64,000 nt of DNA. Origin: Pagrus major. Its lineage: Eukaryota; Chordata; Actinopteri; Spariformes; Sparidae. Positions 38,507 through 49,785 of this stretch are shown here, piece after piece; within the stretch, counting starts at the first letter, position 1, and each line of letters opens with the position of its first letter. The notes under the pieces are model-generated. The model was not told the DNA's origin. It saw nothing but the letters and a program-made list of their open reading frames with translations, and made no database searches. A program made the translations under genes and the position numbers. The stretch spans positions 20,532,197 through 20,596,196 of the forward strand of contig NC_133230.1 in the NCBI RefSeq assembly GCF_040436345.1, read 5' to 3'.

Positions 38507-40412
38507 TCACTCCAGGATTATTTGCGCTTTAGCTCCCCATTGTTCCTTGTCTGTGTGCTGCAGAGAGAGCTGCAGTTTAGACCAGAGCTGCGGGTCACCG
38601 CTGCTCAGAGCCTCCAGCAGCAGAGTCGTCTGCTCCTGAAGCTGCTGCAGCTGGCCTTGCGTGCGCTTATTCTCCTTGATCAGCTGATCCGTGCGCATGG
38701 TGATCCCCAGCAGGCCAGATTTGTTGAGAATGTTGTAGGTATTGCTGAACCGTTTCTGTTTGTCACTGTCCATGGAGGAAGGATCCTGGTACTTTTCAGC
38801 ATCCATCCTGTCGCTGTCAATCTCAGTCCTGAATTCATCTGTGTAGGGCAGCAGAGAGCTGCTCCCTGCAAGCGGGGAGAGAGACTTGTCACTCAGCTGC
38901 TCCTGACTCTCAGTTGCCGGTGATTGGTTGTTTGCTGCTTCAAAGTTGGAGATGGGTTTGATTGGAGTCTGCAGCACTGGCTGTGGGCTGGAGGAGCCAT
39001 AGAGCCGGTGGCTGCGGTGGTGCCTCCTCTGCCGCTGGTCATATCTTGATGTGGAACTTGTCCTCACCTTGGAGGATCCCACCCTTTTAGTGGGAGTGTC
39101 CGCAGGGTGTGGGGCGATTTTGGGATAGGACTTGAGGATGGGCATGTAGCTTTTTGATTGTCGGATATTGTCAGAGCCTGTCTTTGGAGAGCTGCTGCTG
39201 CTATTTGATACCATGGGCTGAAGAAGAACCACCTGTGACTGAGGCATCACTTCTAAGGGGGAAGGAAAGCCCCACTGTTTCTCTGCTGGAGCCATCTGGG
39301 TCGGCTAAAGAAAGAAGAAATAATATCATGTTAAAGTGCATTTGAGGAAGATGCAACTTGCTGTGATGCAACACGTTCAAATGCTCTCCCTGGTTTAAAT
39401 CAAATTTCAGAGAAAAAAATCCCCAATTGTCAGACATGCGTAAAGAAATACACAGCATGAGGCAGAGGCATACATGCTGCTGTTCTTTACCTGCTTTAAG
39501 ACAAAGTTGTTCATGATGATCATTGGAGACAGTCCTGGGTATGACCCTCCCATCACAGCCACTTGCGGACCAGCCGGGTCCTGGCCGACAATCGACCCGT
39601 TCCTTCCTGCATCTTCAGAGTCAGTCAGATCAACTGTGCTGAGGTACTCAGAGCTGGCATCTGAGGAGAAGAGGACAAGTATAAGGGTCTCATTATGCTC
39701 TAAAGCAACACATCAACCTTTCTATTGTGAACCTGAGGCAGAACATTAGTACTGTGACAACAGTGGCAGATGTAGATAAGCATCTGGAATAGGATACCAT
39801 CAACATGATGAGGAGGGCTAATCCAAATCCAGGTCAGCCTTCAGATTGTAAATAATAGTCATAAGGAGAATTGACCCAGTAGAAGATAACCTACATAGAA
39901 AATGTGACCTAGATTGCTACATTTGATTAGGGTTGACCTTGTTTTTGGACTTGGTCGTTTCTTCTAATCATGAAAATGCGAATTATATATGCATATACCC
40001 AATCACAACACGTGCCACACTGGCAATACAACCGCGTTAACATAAAACATACACTGGGATAAACAAAGTATTTAAAGCTACTGTAAGTGTTGTCGTTGTT
40101 TTAGCTAACTTCCTGTCCGTTTTGCAGTTAGCAATCCCCTCTCTCCTCTCTACGTCACCACATGAACATGCAGCGGTAATCTCCACACAAGCAGAGAGGA
40201 CAGCCTCTTTATGGAGTTTTCTATCCTGGTTAGATGAGGTGGGCAGGGATACCATAAATATCACTTACAGCAGCTTTAAGGAAAGGGCAACGTAATTGAA
40301 TCAAACCTGAGAAGCCTGAATCTCTCTCGAGGTCAGACTTGGAAGCTCCAAGGTGTGTTACCCTGGTGAATGCTGATGTCCTGTGCCGGTTGAGGCTACT
40401 AAAACTGCTCAT
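38507..40412 (-). CDS. cipc: CIPC, CLOCK-interacting pacemaker (circadian repressor)
   Basis: CIPC binds CLOCK in the nucleus and dampens CLOCK-BMAL1 transcription. Three coding exons on the minus strand: 40307-40412, 39491-39660, 38507-39304; phases agree and give 357 aa (human 399). The first exon carries SDLERDSGFS, split across the junction into DASSEYLS, matching the human DSGFSDGSSECLSS region. The second ends LSPMIIMNNFVLKQ, matching human LSPMVVMKNVLVKQ. The third has SYMPILKSYPKIAPHP (about aa 140) and the conserved C-terminal helix QKRFSNTYNILNKSGLLGIT followed by MRTDQLIKENKRTQGQLQQL (about aa 275-325), the predicted coiled coil near the CLOCK-binding region. The middle is Ser/Pro/Gln-rich and poorly conserved, as in mammals. 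Start MSSFSSLN is the first ATG after the acceptor at 40424; a non-coding exon must lie upstream. Confidence 0.95.
40009..40014. promoter_or_regulatory. Canonical E-box CACGTG in cipc intron
   Basis: A perfect CACGTG lies between cipc coding exons 1 and 2, 0.4 kb from the start codon. CLOCK-BMAL1 binds this hexamer. Function here is inferred from CIPC's role; a 6-mer is expected by chance every few kb. Confidence 0.25.
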
Positions 40413-40964
40413 GCTGGTCTCTTCTGAAAAAAAAAAAAGAAAAAAAAAAGGAGAGTTAAGAGTTGAAAAGTAACTGACAAGAATAAAACACTTAACAAGA
40501 GCAAAGCCTAGCAAGGCTTTGATGGAGATCAATGTACTTTTCCCTTTAATTAAAGGTATGTGAAAGCAAAGACTGGAATATAGGTTAATTAGAACCCAGT
40601 GAGACTTAAAAAGTGAAGAGACACAGTTAACTTTTAACCATAAAGTTGCTTGTGTATTATTTACACTCTATTACTTGGTGTGTTTCCATCCTGCTTAGCC
40701 AGTTAAAGTTCTTGATTGCAGGGAATTGTTCAGCTCAGTTGGTGGCGGAGGACATTTCACAGACTGGATTACTATTTAATCTGTGCTCACATAAATTATC
40801 GACAATTAACTTAGAGCTAATGACTGGTCAGTAGGTCACTGCAATCTCCCTGATCAGTCTACTCTATACTTAAGAAAATCAGAAACACCAGTTTCACGTT
40901 AAAAAAGGTGTCACAGCAGCCCTGCTATAAATACTTCCCTCCTTAAAATAGTTATTATTATTAA

Positions 40965-41226
40965 ATTGTTGATTATTTTCTTGAATAATTGATTAGCTGT
41001 CTGGACTAATATATGTCAGAAAATGTCAGTCAGTTTCCACAGCCCAAAGATATTCAGTTTACTTGCATAGATGAGTAAAGAAACCAGAAAATATTCACAT
41101 TTAAAAAGCTGTAATCAGAAAATGTGGACCTTTTTGTTCTTTAAATAAATGCTCAAACCGGTAAATCTATTATCAAAAGAGATGGGACCTAATACAATAG
41201 TTGATAAGTTATCAGTTAAGCTTTAA
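40965..41226. repeat. Dispersed teleost repeat (ATTAATCGATTAAT-type)
   Basis: Words shared with the copies at 18621 and 59020 include ATTATTTTCTTGAATAATTG, ATGTCAGAAAATGTC and CCACAGCCCAAAGATATTCA. It sits immediately outside the left end of the composite element that starts at 41281. Confidence 0.6.
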
Positions 41227-41461
41227 CTGAAAGGGCTACTTTACAATGCTTTGGTGTTGAGCAAACTGCACAGATTATTATACGGGTCAATGACGTGATG
41301 CAATTTTTTTTGTGTTCTTATGGTTCAGTTGAATTTAAAAAAGGTTAAAATTGGAAAATAAACGTACAAATTACTTGCATACATTCTCTTTTTTAAGACC
41401 TCATCTAAAATTTCTGGATTTAATCAATTTTCAGAGAATATTCAGGGGATAATGGCAAAAA

Positions 41462-42052
41462 TGTCAATGAGGTGTAACCATAAACACATTGTACCAAATA
41501 GTTTAACTTGTTCAAAAAAGGTGAAATTCTCAATAAAACACCCTATCAACTAGTTTGGCATAATCTTACATTTGTGTTGTTTAATAATGAATAAAATAAA
41601 TGGAACACCATTGTTCTGAATATTATAATTAATTTGGGGAATTGTGTTTGTCAAGTCAACTTCCTAAAGTGTCAAGGTGGTGTAACCAACATTCAAGGAG
41701 CCATTTTGTTAATTTGTGCAAGAAGACCATGTGACAGGAAATTATATCACAGAGAAGGACCCCTGATTAGCCTAACTGCTGCATGATGAGGTTAGTAACT
41801 CTCTTTGAAATCTTGATAATTTGACATTTTTAGGGTATGGTCAGGTGTGCTTAGGGTTACATGTCAAATGGTATAACCCCAGGAAAACATTTATCATTCA
41901 TAATAATTGTAAAAATAAGTATTTATTTTAAAAAATGTGTTTGAAATCTTCACACCAAGGCCATGTGCTTACATAGGGGTCCATCATAATGCCTGTTGAA
42001 TTTGAATTTAAATTAAAATGTCAAATGGTGTAACCGGTTACACCATCTGACT
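41462..42052. repeat. Left cluster of TGTCAAGTGGTGTAACC motifs
   Basis: Copies are at 41462-41479 (TGTCAATGAGGTGTAACC), 41670-41687 (TGTCAAGGTGGTGTAACC), 41862-41878 (TGTCAAATGGTATAACC), 42019-42035 (TGTCAAATGGTGTAACC) and, inverted, 42036-42052. Spacing is about 160-210 bp. The last two face each other and form a 34-bp near-perfect palindrome with a perfect 22-bp core (42025-42046). Such subterminal motif clusters are transposase-binding sites in several transposon families; that role is inferred. Confidence 0.85.
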
Positions 42053-42367
42053 TTTATTACATTCCTTTTGGTTAGAGGCTGATTTTGTCAAATATCAGTA
42101 GTTTATGATGCTGATTAAAGATGTAATATGAACTAACTTACTATGTGGAACTATTTTCAAGTGTTAAGTGTTATATTTCTTATGAAGAAGTGGTGATTTA
42201 TCCACAACTTTATTATCAAAGCTCTGGAAGGTTAGGATAAAATCATTATTTTGCATGGTTTTGATATTTTTTAAATGTTTAGCTTTAATATATATTTGTA
42301 TTCCATTCACTTACAATTTTAAGCAATATATAGTGCAATATATGTAATTTCATAATGTAGCAGAATG

Positions 42368-42440
42368 AAGTGGGTGAACAGTGACAATGTTGAACATAAA
42401 CCTGCTGTTCATGTTCAACATTGTCACTGTTCACCCACTT
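42368..42440. repeat. Perfect 30-bp inverted repeat beside the satellite
   Basis: Arms 42368-42397 and 42411-42440 are exact reverse complements (AAGTGGGTGAACAG... against ...CTGTTCACCCACTT) around a 13-base loop. It lies 34 bp left of the first satellite unit. Either strand could form a stable cruciform or RNA hairpin. Confidence 0.95.
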
Positions 42441-42473
42441 TAAAAAGACTTAAAACTCCAATAATATGAGCAT

Positions 42474-45400
42474 TGTCCAACTACGTTGCCTTAAAACAGA
42501 AAAATACGTCTTCTGCCCTGAGACCAGGAGAGATTCACCTGCCCTCAGACAACTTCTGCCCTGAGACCAGGAGAGATTCATCTGCCCTCAGACAAAATTG
42601 TGGGAAACAATGGTCTCTGCCCTGGGACCAGATGAGACTAAACAGCCATGAGGAAAATCCTACAAAACAATTTCTGCCCTGAGACCAGAGGAGACAGTTG
42701 ACTCCCTTTTTTCCAACTACGTTGGCCTGAGAACAGAAAAATACGACTTCTGCCCTGAGACCAGGAGAGATTTACCTGCCCTCAGACAACTTCTGCCCTG
42801 AGACCAGGAGAGATTCACCTGCCCTCAGACAACTTCTGCCCTGAGACCAGGAGAGATTCACCTGCCCTCAGACAACTTCTGCCCTGAGACCAGAAGAGAC
42901 AGTTGACTCCCTTTTGTCCAACTACGCTGCCTTAAAACAGAAAAATACAACTTCTGCCCTGAGACCAGAAGAGATTCACCTGCCCTCAGACAACTTCTGC
43001 CCTGAGACCAGGAGAGATTCATCTGCCCTCAGACAAAATTGTGGGAAACAATGGTCTCTGCCCTGGGACCAGATGAGACTAAACAGCCATGAGGAAAATC
43101 CTACAAAACAATTTCTGCCCTGAGACCAGAGGAGACAGTTGACTCCCTTTTTTCCAACTACGTTGGCCTGAGAACAGAAAAATACGACTTCTGCCCTGAG
43201 ACCAGGAGAGATTTACCTGCCCTCAGACAACTTCTGCCCTGAGACCAGGAGAGATTCACCTGCCCTCAGACAACTTCTGCCCTGAGACCAGGAGAGATTC
43301 ACCTGCCCTCAGACAACTTCTGCCCTGAGACCAGGAGAGATTCACCTGCCCTCAGACAACTTCTGCCCTGAGACCAGAAGAGACAGTTGACTCCCTTTTG
43401 TCCAACTACGCTGCCTTAAAACAGAAAAATACAACTTCTGCCCTGAGACCAGGAGAGATTCACCTGCCCTCAGACAAAATTGTGGGAAACAATGGTCTCT
43501 GCCCTGGGACCAGATGAGACTAAACAGCCATGAGGAAAATCCTACAAAACAATTTCTGCCCTGAGACCAGAGGAGACTCCCTTTTTTCCAACTACGTTGC
43601 CCTGAGAACAGAAAAATACGACTTCTGCCCTGAGACCAGGAGAGATTTACCTGCCCTCAGACAACTTCTGCCCTGAGACCAGGAGAGATTCACCTGCCCT
43701 CAGACAACTTCTGCCCTGAGACCAGGAGAGATTCACCTGCCCTCAGACAACTTCTGCCCTGAGACCAGAGGAGACAGTTGACTCCCTTTTGTCCAACTAC
43801 GTTGCCCTGAGAACAGAAAAATACGACTTCTGCCCTGAGACCAGGAGAGATTCACCTGCCCTCAGACAACTTCTGCCCTGAGACCAGAGGAGACAGTTGA
43901 CTCCCTTTTTTCCAACTACGTTGCCCTGAGAACAGAAAAATACGACTTCTGCCCTGAGACCAGGAGAGATTTACCTGCCCTCAGACAACTTCTGCCCTGA
44001 GACCAGGAGAGATTCACCTGCCCTCAGACAACTTCTGCCCTGAGACCAGAGGAGACAGTTGACTCCCTTTTTTCCAACTACGTTGCCCTGAGAACAGAAA
44101 AATACGACTTCTGCCCTGAGACCAGGAGAGATTTACCTGCCCTCAGACAACTTCTGCCCTGAGACCAGGAGAGATTCACCTGCCCTCAGACAACTTCTGC
44201 CCTGAGACCAGAGGAGACAGTTGACTCCCTTTTTTCCAACTACGTTGCCCTGAGAACAGAAAAATACGACTTCTGCCCTGAGACCAGGAGAGATTTACCT
44301 GCCCTCAGACAACTTCTGCCCTGAGACCAGGAGAGATTCATCTGCCCTCAGACAAAATTGTGGGAAACAATGGTCTCTGCCCTGGGACCAGATGAGACTA
44401 AACAGCCATGAGGAAAATCCTACAAAACAATTTCTGCCCTGAGACCAGAGGAGACAGTTGACTCCCTTTTTTCCAACTACGTTGCCCTGAGAACAGAAAA
44501 ATACGACTTCTGCCCTGAGACCAGGAGAGATTTACCTGCCCTCAGACAACTTCTGCCCTGAGACCAGGAGAGATTCACCTGCCCTCAGACAACTTCTGCC
44601 CTGAGACCAGAGGAGACAGTTGACTCCCTTTTTTCCAACTACGTTGCCCTGAGAACAGAAAAATACGACTTCTGCCCTGAGACCAGGAGAGATTTACCTG
44701 CCCTCAGACAACTTCTGCCCTGAGACCAGGAGAGATTCACCTGCCCTCAGACAACTTCTGCCCTGAGACCAGAGGAGACAGTTGACTCCCTTTTTTCCAA
44801 CTACGTTGCCCTGAGAACAGAAAAATACGACTTCTGCCCTGAGACCAGGAGAGATTTACCTGCCCTCAGACAACTTCTGCCCTGAGACCAGGAGAGATTC
44901 ATCTGCCCTCAGACAAAATTGTGGGAAACAATGGTCTCTGCCCTGGGACCAGATGAGACTAAACAGCCATGAGGAAAATCCTACAAAACAATTTCTGCCC
45001 TGAGACCAGAGGAGACTCCCTTTTTTCCAACTACGTTGCCCTGAGAACAGAAAAATACGACTTCTGCCCTGAGACCAGGAGAGATTCACCTGCCCTCAGA
45101 CAACTTCTGCCCTGAGACCAGGAGAGATTCACCTGCCCTCAGACAACTTCTGCCCTGAGACCAGAGGAGACAGTTGACTCCCTTTTGTCCAACTACGTTG
45201 CCCTGAGAACAGAAAAATACGACTTCTGCCCTGAGACCAGGAGAGATTCACCTGCCCTCAGACAACTTCTGCCCTGAGACCAGAGGAGACAGTTGACTCC
45301 CTTTTTTCCAACTACGTTGCCCTGAGAACAGAAAAATACGACTTCTGCCCTGAGACCAGGAGAGATTTACCTGCCCTCAGACAACTTCTGCCCTGAGACC

Positions 45401-48136
45401 AGGAGAGATTCACCTGCCCTCAGACAACTTCTGCCCTGAGACCAGAGGAGACAGTTGACTCCCTTTTTTCCAACTACGTTGCCCTGAGAACAGAAAAATA
45501 CGACTTCTGCCCTGAGACCAGGAGAGATTTACCTGCCCTCAGACAACTTCTGCCCTGAGACCAGGAGAGATTCACCTGCCCTCAGACAACTTCTGCCCTG
45601 AGACCAGAGGAGACAGTTGACTCCCTTTTTTCCAACTACGTTGCCCTGAGAACAGAAAAATACGACTTCTGCCCTGAGACCAGGAGAGATTTACCTGCCC
45701 TCAGACAACTTCTGCCCTGAGACCAGGAGAGATTCACCTGCCCTCAGACAACTTCTGCCCTGAGACCAGAGGAGACAGTTGACTCCCTTTTTTCCAACTA
45801 CGTTGCCCTGAGAACAGAAAAATACGACTTCTGCCCTGAGACCAGGAGAGATTTACCTGCCCTCAGACAACTTCTGCCCTGAGACCAGGAGAGATTCATC
45901 TGCCCTCAGACAAAATTGTGGGAAACAATGGTCTCTGCCCTGGGACCAGATGAGACTAAACAGCCATGAGGAAAATCCTACAAAACAATTTCTGCCCTGA
46001 GACCAGAGGAGACTCCCTTTTTTCCAACTACGTTGCCCTGAGAACAGAAAAATACGACTTCTGCCCTGAGACCAGGAGAGATTCACCTGCCCTCAGACAA
46101 CTTCTGCCCTCAGACAACTTCTGCCCTGAGACCAGGAGAGATTCACCTGCCCTCAGACAACTTCTGCCCTGAGACCAGAGGAGACAGTTGACTCCCTTTT
46201 GTCCAACTACGTTGCCCTGAGAACAGAAAAATACGACTTCTGCCCTGAGACCAGGAGAGATTCACCTGCCCTCAGACAACTTCTGCCCTGAGACCAGAGG
46301 AGACAGTTGACTCCCTTTTTTCCAACTACGTTGCCCTGAGAACAGAAAAATACGACTTCTGCCCTGAGACCAGGAGAGATTTACCTGCCCTCAGACAACT
46401 TCTGCCCTGAGACCAGGAGAGATTCACCTGCCCTCAGACAACTTCTGCCCTGAGACCAGAGGAGACAGTTGACTCCCTTTTTTCCAACTACGTTGCCCTG
46501 AGAACAGAAAAATACGACTTCTGCCCTGAGACCAGGAGAGATTTACCTGCCCTCAGACAACTTCTGCCCTGAGACCAGGAGAGATTCACCTGCCCTCAGA
46601 CAACTTCTGCCCTGAGACCAGAGGAGACAGTTGACTCCCTTTTTTCCAACTACGTTGCCCTGAGAACAGAAAAATACGACTTCTGCCCTGAGACCAGGAG
46701 AGATTTACCTGCCCTCAGACAACTTCTGCCCTGAGACCAGGAGAGATTCACCTGCCCTCAGACAACTTCTGCCCTGAGACCAGGAGAGATTCACCTGCCC
46801 TCAGACAACTTCTGCCCTGAGACCAGAGGAGACAGTTGACTCCCTTTTTTCCAACTACGTTGCCCTGAGAACAGAAAAATACGACTTCTGCCCTGAGACC
46901 AGGAGAGATTTACCTGCCCTCAGACAACTTCTGCCCTGAGACCAGGAGAGATTCACCTGCCCTCAGACAACTTCTGCCCTGAGACCAGGAGAGATTCACC
47001 TACCCTCAGACAACTTCTGCCCTGAGACCAGAGGAGACAGTTGACTCCCTTTTTTCCAACTACGTTGCCCTGAGAACAGAAAAATACGACTTCTGCCCTG
47101 AGACCAGGAGAGATTTACCTGCCCTCAGACAACTTCTGCCCTGAGACCAGGAGAGATTCACCTGCCCTCAGACAACTTCTGCCCTCAGACAACTTCTGCC
47201 CTGAGACCAGAGGAGACAGTTGACTCCCTTTTGTCCAACTACGCTGCCTTAAAACAGAAAAATACAACTTCTGCCCTGAGACCAGGAGAGATTCACCTGC
47301 CCTCAGATGACATTGTGGGAAACAATGGTCTCTGCCCTGGGACCAGATGAGACTAAACAGCCATGAGGAAAATCCTACAAAACAACTTCTGCCCTGAGAC
47401 CAGGAGAGACAGTTGACTCCCTTTTTTCCAACTACGTTGCCCTGAGAACAGAAAAATACGACTTCTGCCCTGACACCAGGAGAGATTCACCTGCCCTCAG
47501 ACAACTTCTGCCCTGAGACCAGAGGAGACAATTGACGCCCTTTTGTCCAACTACGTTGCCCTGAGAACAGAAAAATACGACTTCTGCCCTGACACCAGGA
47601 GAGATTCACCTGCCCTCAGACAACTTCTGCCCTGAGACCAGGAGAGATTCACCTGCCCTCAGACAACTTCTGCCCTGAGACCAGGAGAGATTCACCTGCC
47701 CTCAGACAACTTCTGCCCTGAGACCAGGAGAGATTCACCTACCCTCAGACAACTTCTGCCCTGAGACCAGAGGAGACAGTTGACTCCCTTTTTTCCAACT
47801 ACGTTGCCCTGAGAACAGAAAAATACGACTTCTGCCCTGAGACCAGGAGAGATTCACCTGCCCTCAGACAACTTCTGCCCTGAGACCAGGAGAGATTCAC
47901 CTGCCCTCAGACAACTTCTGCCCTGAGACCAGGAGAGATTTACCTGCCCTCAGACAACTTCTGCCCTGAGACCAGGAGAGATTCACCTGCCCTCAGACAA
48001 CTTCTGCCCTGAGACCAGGAGAGATTCACCTGCCCTCAGACAACTTCTGCCCTGAGACCAGAGGAGACAGTTGACTCCCTTTTGTCCAACTACGCTGCCT
48101 TAAAACAGAAAAACATGAATTCTGCCCTGAGACCAG
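42474..48136 (+). repeat. Hierarchical satellite array, 5.66 kb
   Basis: Three building blocks are visible. Unit A (43 bp) joins CTTCTGCCCTGAGACCAGG to AGAGATTCACCTGCCCTCAG and ends ACAA. Unit B (76 bp) contains CAGTTGACTCCCTTTTTTCC and GAACAGAAAAATACGA. Unit C (about 77 bp, seven copies) contains TTGTGGGAAACAATGGTCTC and CATGAGGAAAATCC. Unit A itself splits into two related halves of 21-22 bp sharing CTGCCCT(G/C)AGAC. A+A+B makes a 162-bp higher-order unit, for example 45504 to 45666. Blocks of about 1 kb repeat again: 44856-45089 recurs at 45853-46086 (offset 997), and 42473-42682 at 42914-43123 (offset 441). Open frames through it are artefacts, since 43 and 76 are not multiples of three. 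Confidence 0.97.
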
Positions 48137-48218
48137 TTTTTTCTTCATTGAAAATAATAAAGTTCAATTGACCTTGTTTCTTCAACAAACAATGGCCTTT
48201 GACTGTAGAAGCAACATA

Positions 48219-48584
48219 GTCAGGTGGTGTAACTGGTTTGTGTCAATTGGTGTAACCAGTATTTTTCATAAAAATATTATGATATACAGGAAAATTCATG
48301 TGGAATAAGATGTAATCCTCTATTGCAATGTATTAACATATTTTTTTAACAGTTTATACATAATTTGTCAAATATTATTTAGAAAACACAAAGTGTTTTC
48401 AGCATTTGTCCTGCTCTATATCACAAAAACGCATACAATTTTAATTTAAAATAATCCTAATAAAATCTATTTTCATGTGATATTTTAAAATTAAGTAACT
48501 GTTTTCATAAGTACACTTGCATACACTCTAGGTGGAAAGAAATATTTAATATTTCTCCTTTTGTTGTGGTTACACCACTTGACA
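48219..48584. repeat. Right cluster of TGTCAAGTGGTGTAACC motifs
   Basis: Copies are at 48219-48235 (AGTCAGGTGGTGTAACT), 48241-48257 (TGTCAATTGGTGTAACC) and, inverted, 48568-48584 (GGTTACACCACTTGACA, an exact inverse of the consensus). It mirrors the left cluster across the satellite, supporting one element that includes both shoulders. Confidence 0.85.
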
Positions 48585-49504
48585 TTTTCAGGGGCAATCG
48601 GTCTTACCTTTTGTAAAAAATAGTTCAAATGCTATTTCAAATTACATGAAACCAACATAAATACAAAATATACATTTTAGCAAACCTGATGCAAGCTTTT
48701 AAAACATTTTTTTAAAACATTTTTGAATTGCTCATAATGCAAACCCTTGTTTGTCACTGACCCATACAGATTTGTGTTTCTAGCATTGTGTCGACCTTAT
48801 TTACCAATACACATCCCTACAAATAGGATGATGTTGTGTTTGGAACAGGTCACTGAATAGGACGAAATACTTAGCTAATTAATATAAGCCCAGGTTATTA
48901 TAAGTTATTCAAAAAGTTAAAGTTAGTTAGGTGGCAATAATAAAGTTATTTATTTATTGAACTGAGCTTGACATCAAGGGGCCTGTTTACACCCACGCAG
49001 CCAATTGGACTGACGCACAGAGCTACTGTAATGTTGAGTGATGCATTTCACCATTGCTCAAAGCAAGGTAATGAAGAAAAGTGCCAAAGCAAACAAAAAA
49101 AATCATAAGTTTGGAGTCTAAACTGTTCAATATTCATGACTTGTTACAACTAGCTAACCTAGCATTGATGTTGTTTACACACGCAACTTCGTCAACTCTA
49201 ACTATTGTCTGTTTACCACAGTTAACATACTGGTGACTGCCTCACACTGCTTAACTTTGACTTTTTTAGTCAACTACGCAGCTGCAAGTAGTTAATTATT
49301 AGCAGGAGGGATGCACCATTAGCTAGCTGTTATTGTCTGTCTCCACGGTAGACTGGCTCACTGTTTACTGCCCTGCCCCTGCACTGTTAGCTCAGTTAGC
49401 CAGCTAGGTGACGCTAGCTACCGTATTTTTATCTTATATATACAGCACATCACGAGACAGTCGATAAGCTATTTAGCTAATAGTATTATTTTCGCAAATC
49501 TTAC

Positions 49505-49590
49505 CAAGACGCCCTTTACTTGAAAACAAATATCCGTTTATTGTGGCATCCAGGGTTGTAGTTAAATTATACTCGACTCTGGTCTCACGT
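49505..49590 (-). other. cipc: Candidate non-coding first exon of cipc
   Basis: A minus-strand donor GGGCGTCTTG|GTAAGA lies at 49503-49505, downstream of pgf and upstream of cipc's coding exons. If used, the cipc first intron is 9 kb and holds the whole satellite element. The 5' limit is arbitrary. A common fish repeat (TTCTTCTTTGTGGTTTTATG, near 49601) adjoins it, which weakens the call. Confidence 0.3.
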
Positions 49591-49725
49591 TAGCTTCTTC
49601 TACTTCTTCTTTGTGGTTTTATGGCAGCTGGCATCCTTAATGCGTCATTACTGCCACCTACTGGAGATAATTAGCTCCTACAGTGGCATATTTGTGATAT
49701 TCTTCCCCATCACTCTTCTTCTCCG

Positions 49726-49785
49726 AATAAATAAATACATAAATAAATAAATATTATTATTATTTATAAATAAATACCCCCCCCA
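49726..49785 (+). repeat. (AATA)n tract followed by C8
   Basis: Repeated AATA units with interruptions end in an uninterrupted run of eight C residues. Confidence 0.85.

Larger units (their letters stand above)
41281..48766. mobile_element. Putative 7.5-kb non-autonomous DNA transposon carrying a satellite
   Basis: The left edge reads TA-CGGGTCAATGAC (41281-41294). The reverse complement of the right edge reads TA-TGGGTCAGTGAC (48766-48753). The 12-bp termini differ at two positions and both abut TA, as for a Tc1/mariner-type target. Inside, the shoulders 41281-42473 and 48137-48766 are AT-rich and share a dispersed 17-bp motif in both orientations. The core is a 5.66-kb satellite. I see no transposase open frame. 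The element lies upstream of cipc's first coding exon, probably in its first intron. The boundaries are my inference; known-element databases were not searched. Confidence 0.5.

Noticed and set aside
42473-46172. Repeated open frames inside the satellite (for example FCPETRRDSPALRQ)
   Set aside because: Unit lengths 43 and 76 shift the frame constantly, and the frames arise from repeat periodicity alone.
42474-48136. CRISPR-like look of regularly spaced repeats
   Set aside because: There are no unique spacers between conserved repeats; it is a contiguous eukaryotic tandem array.
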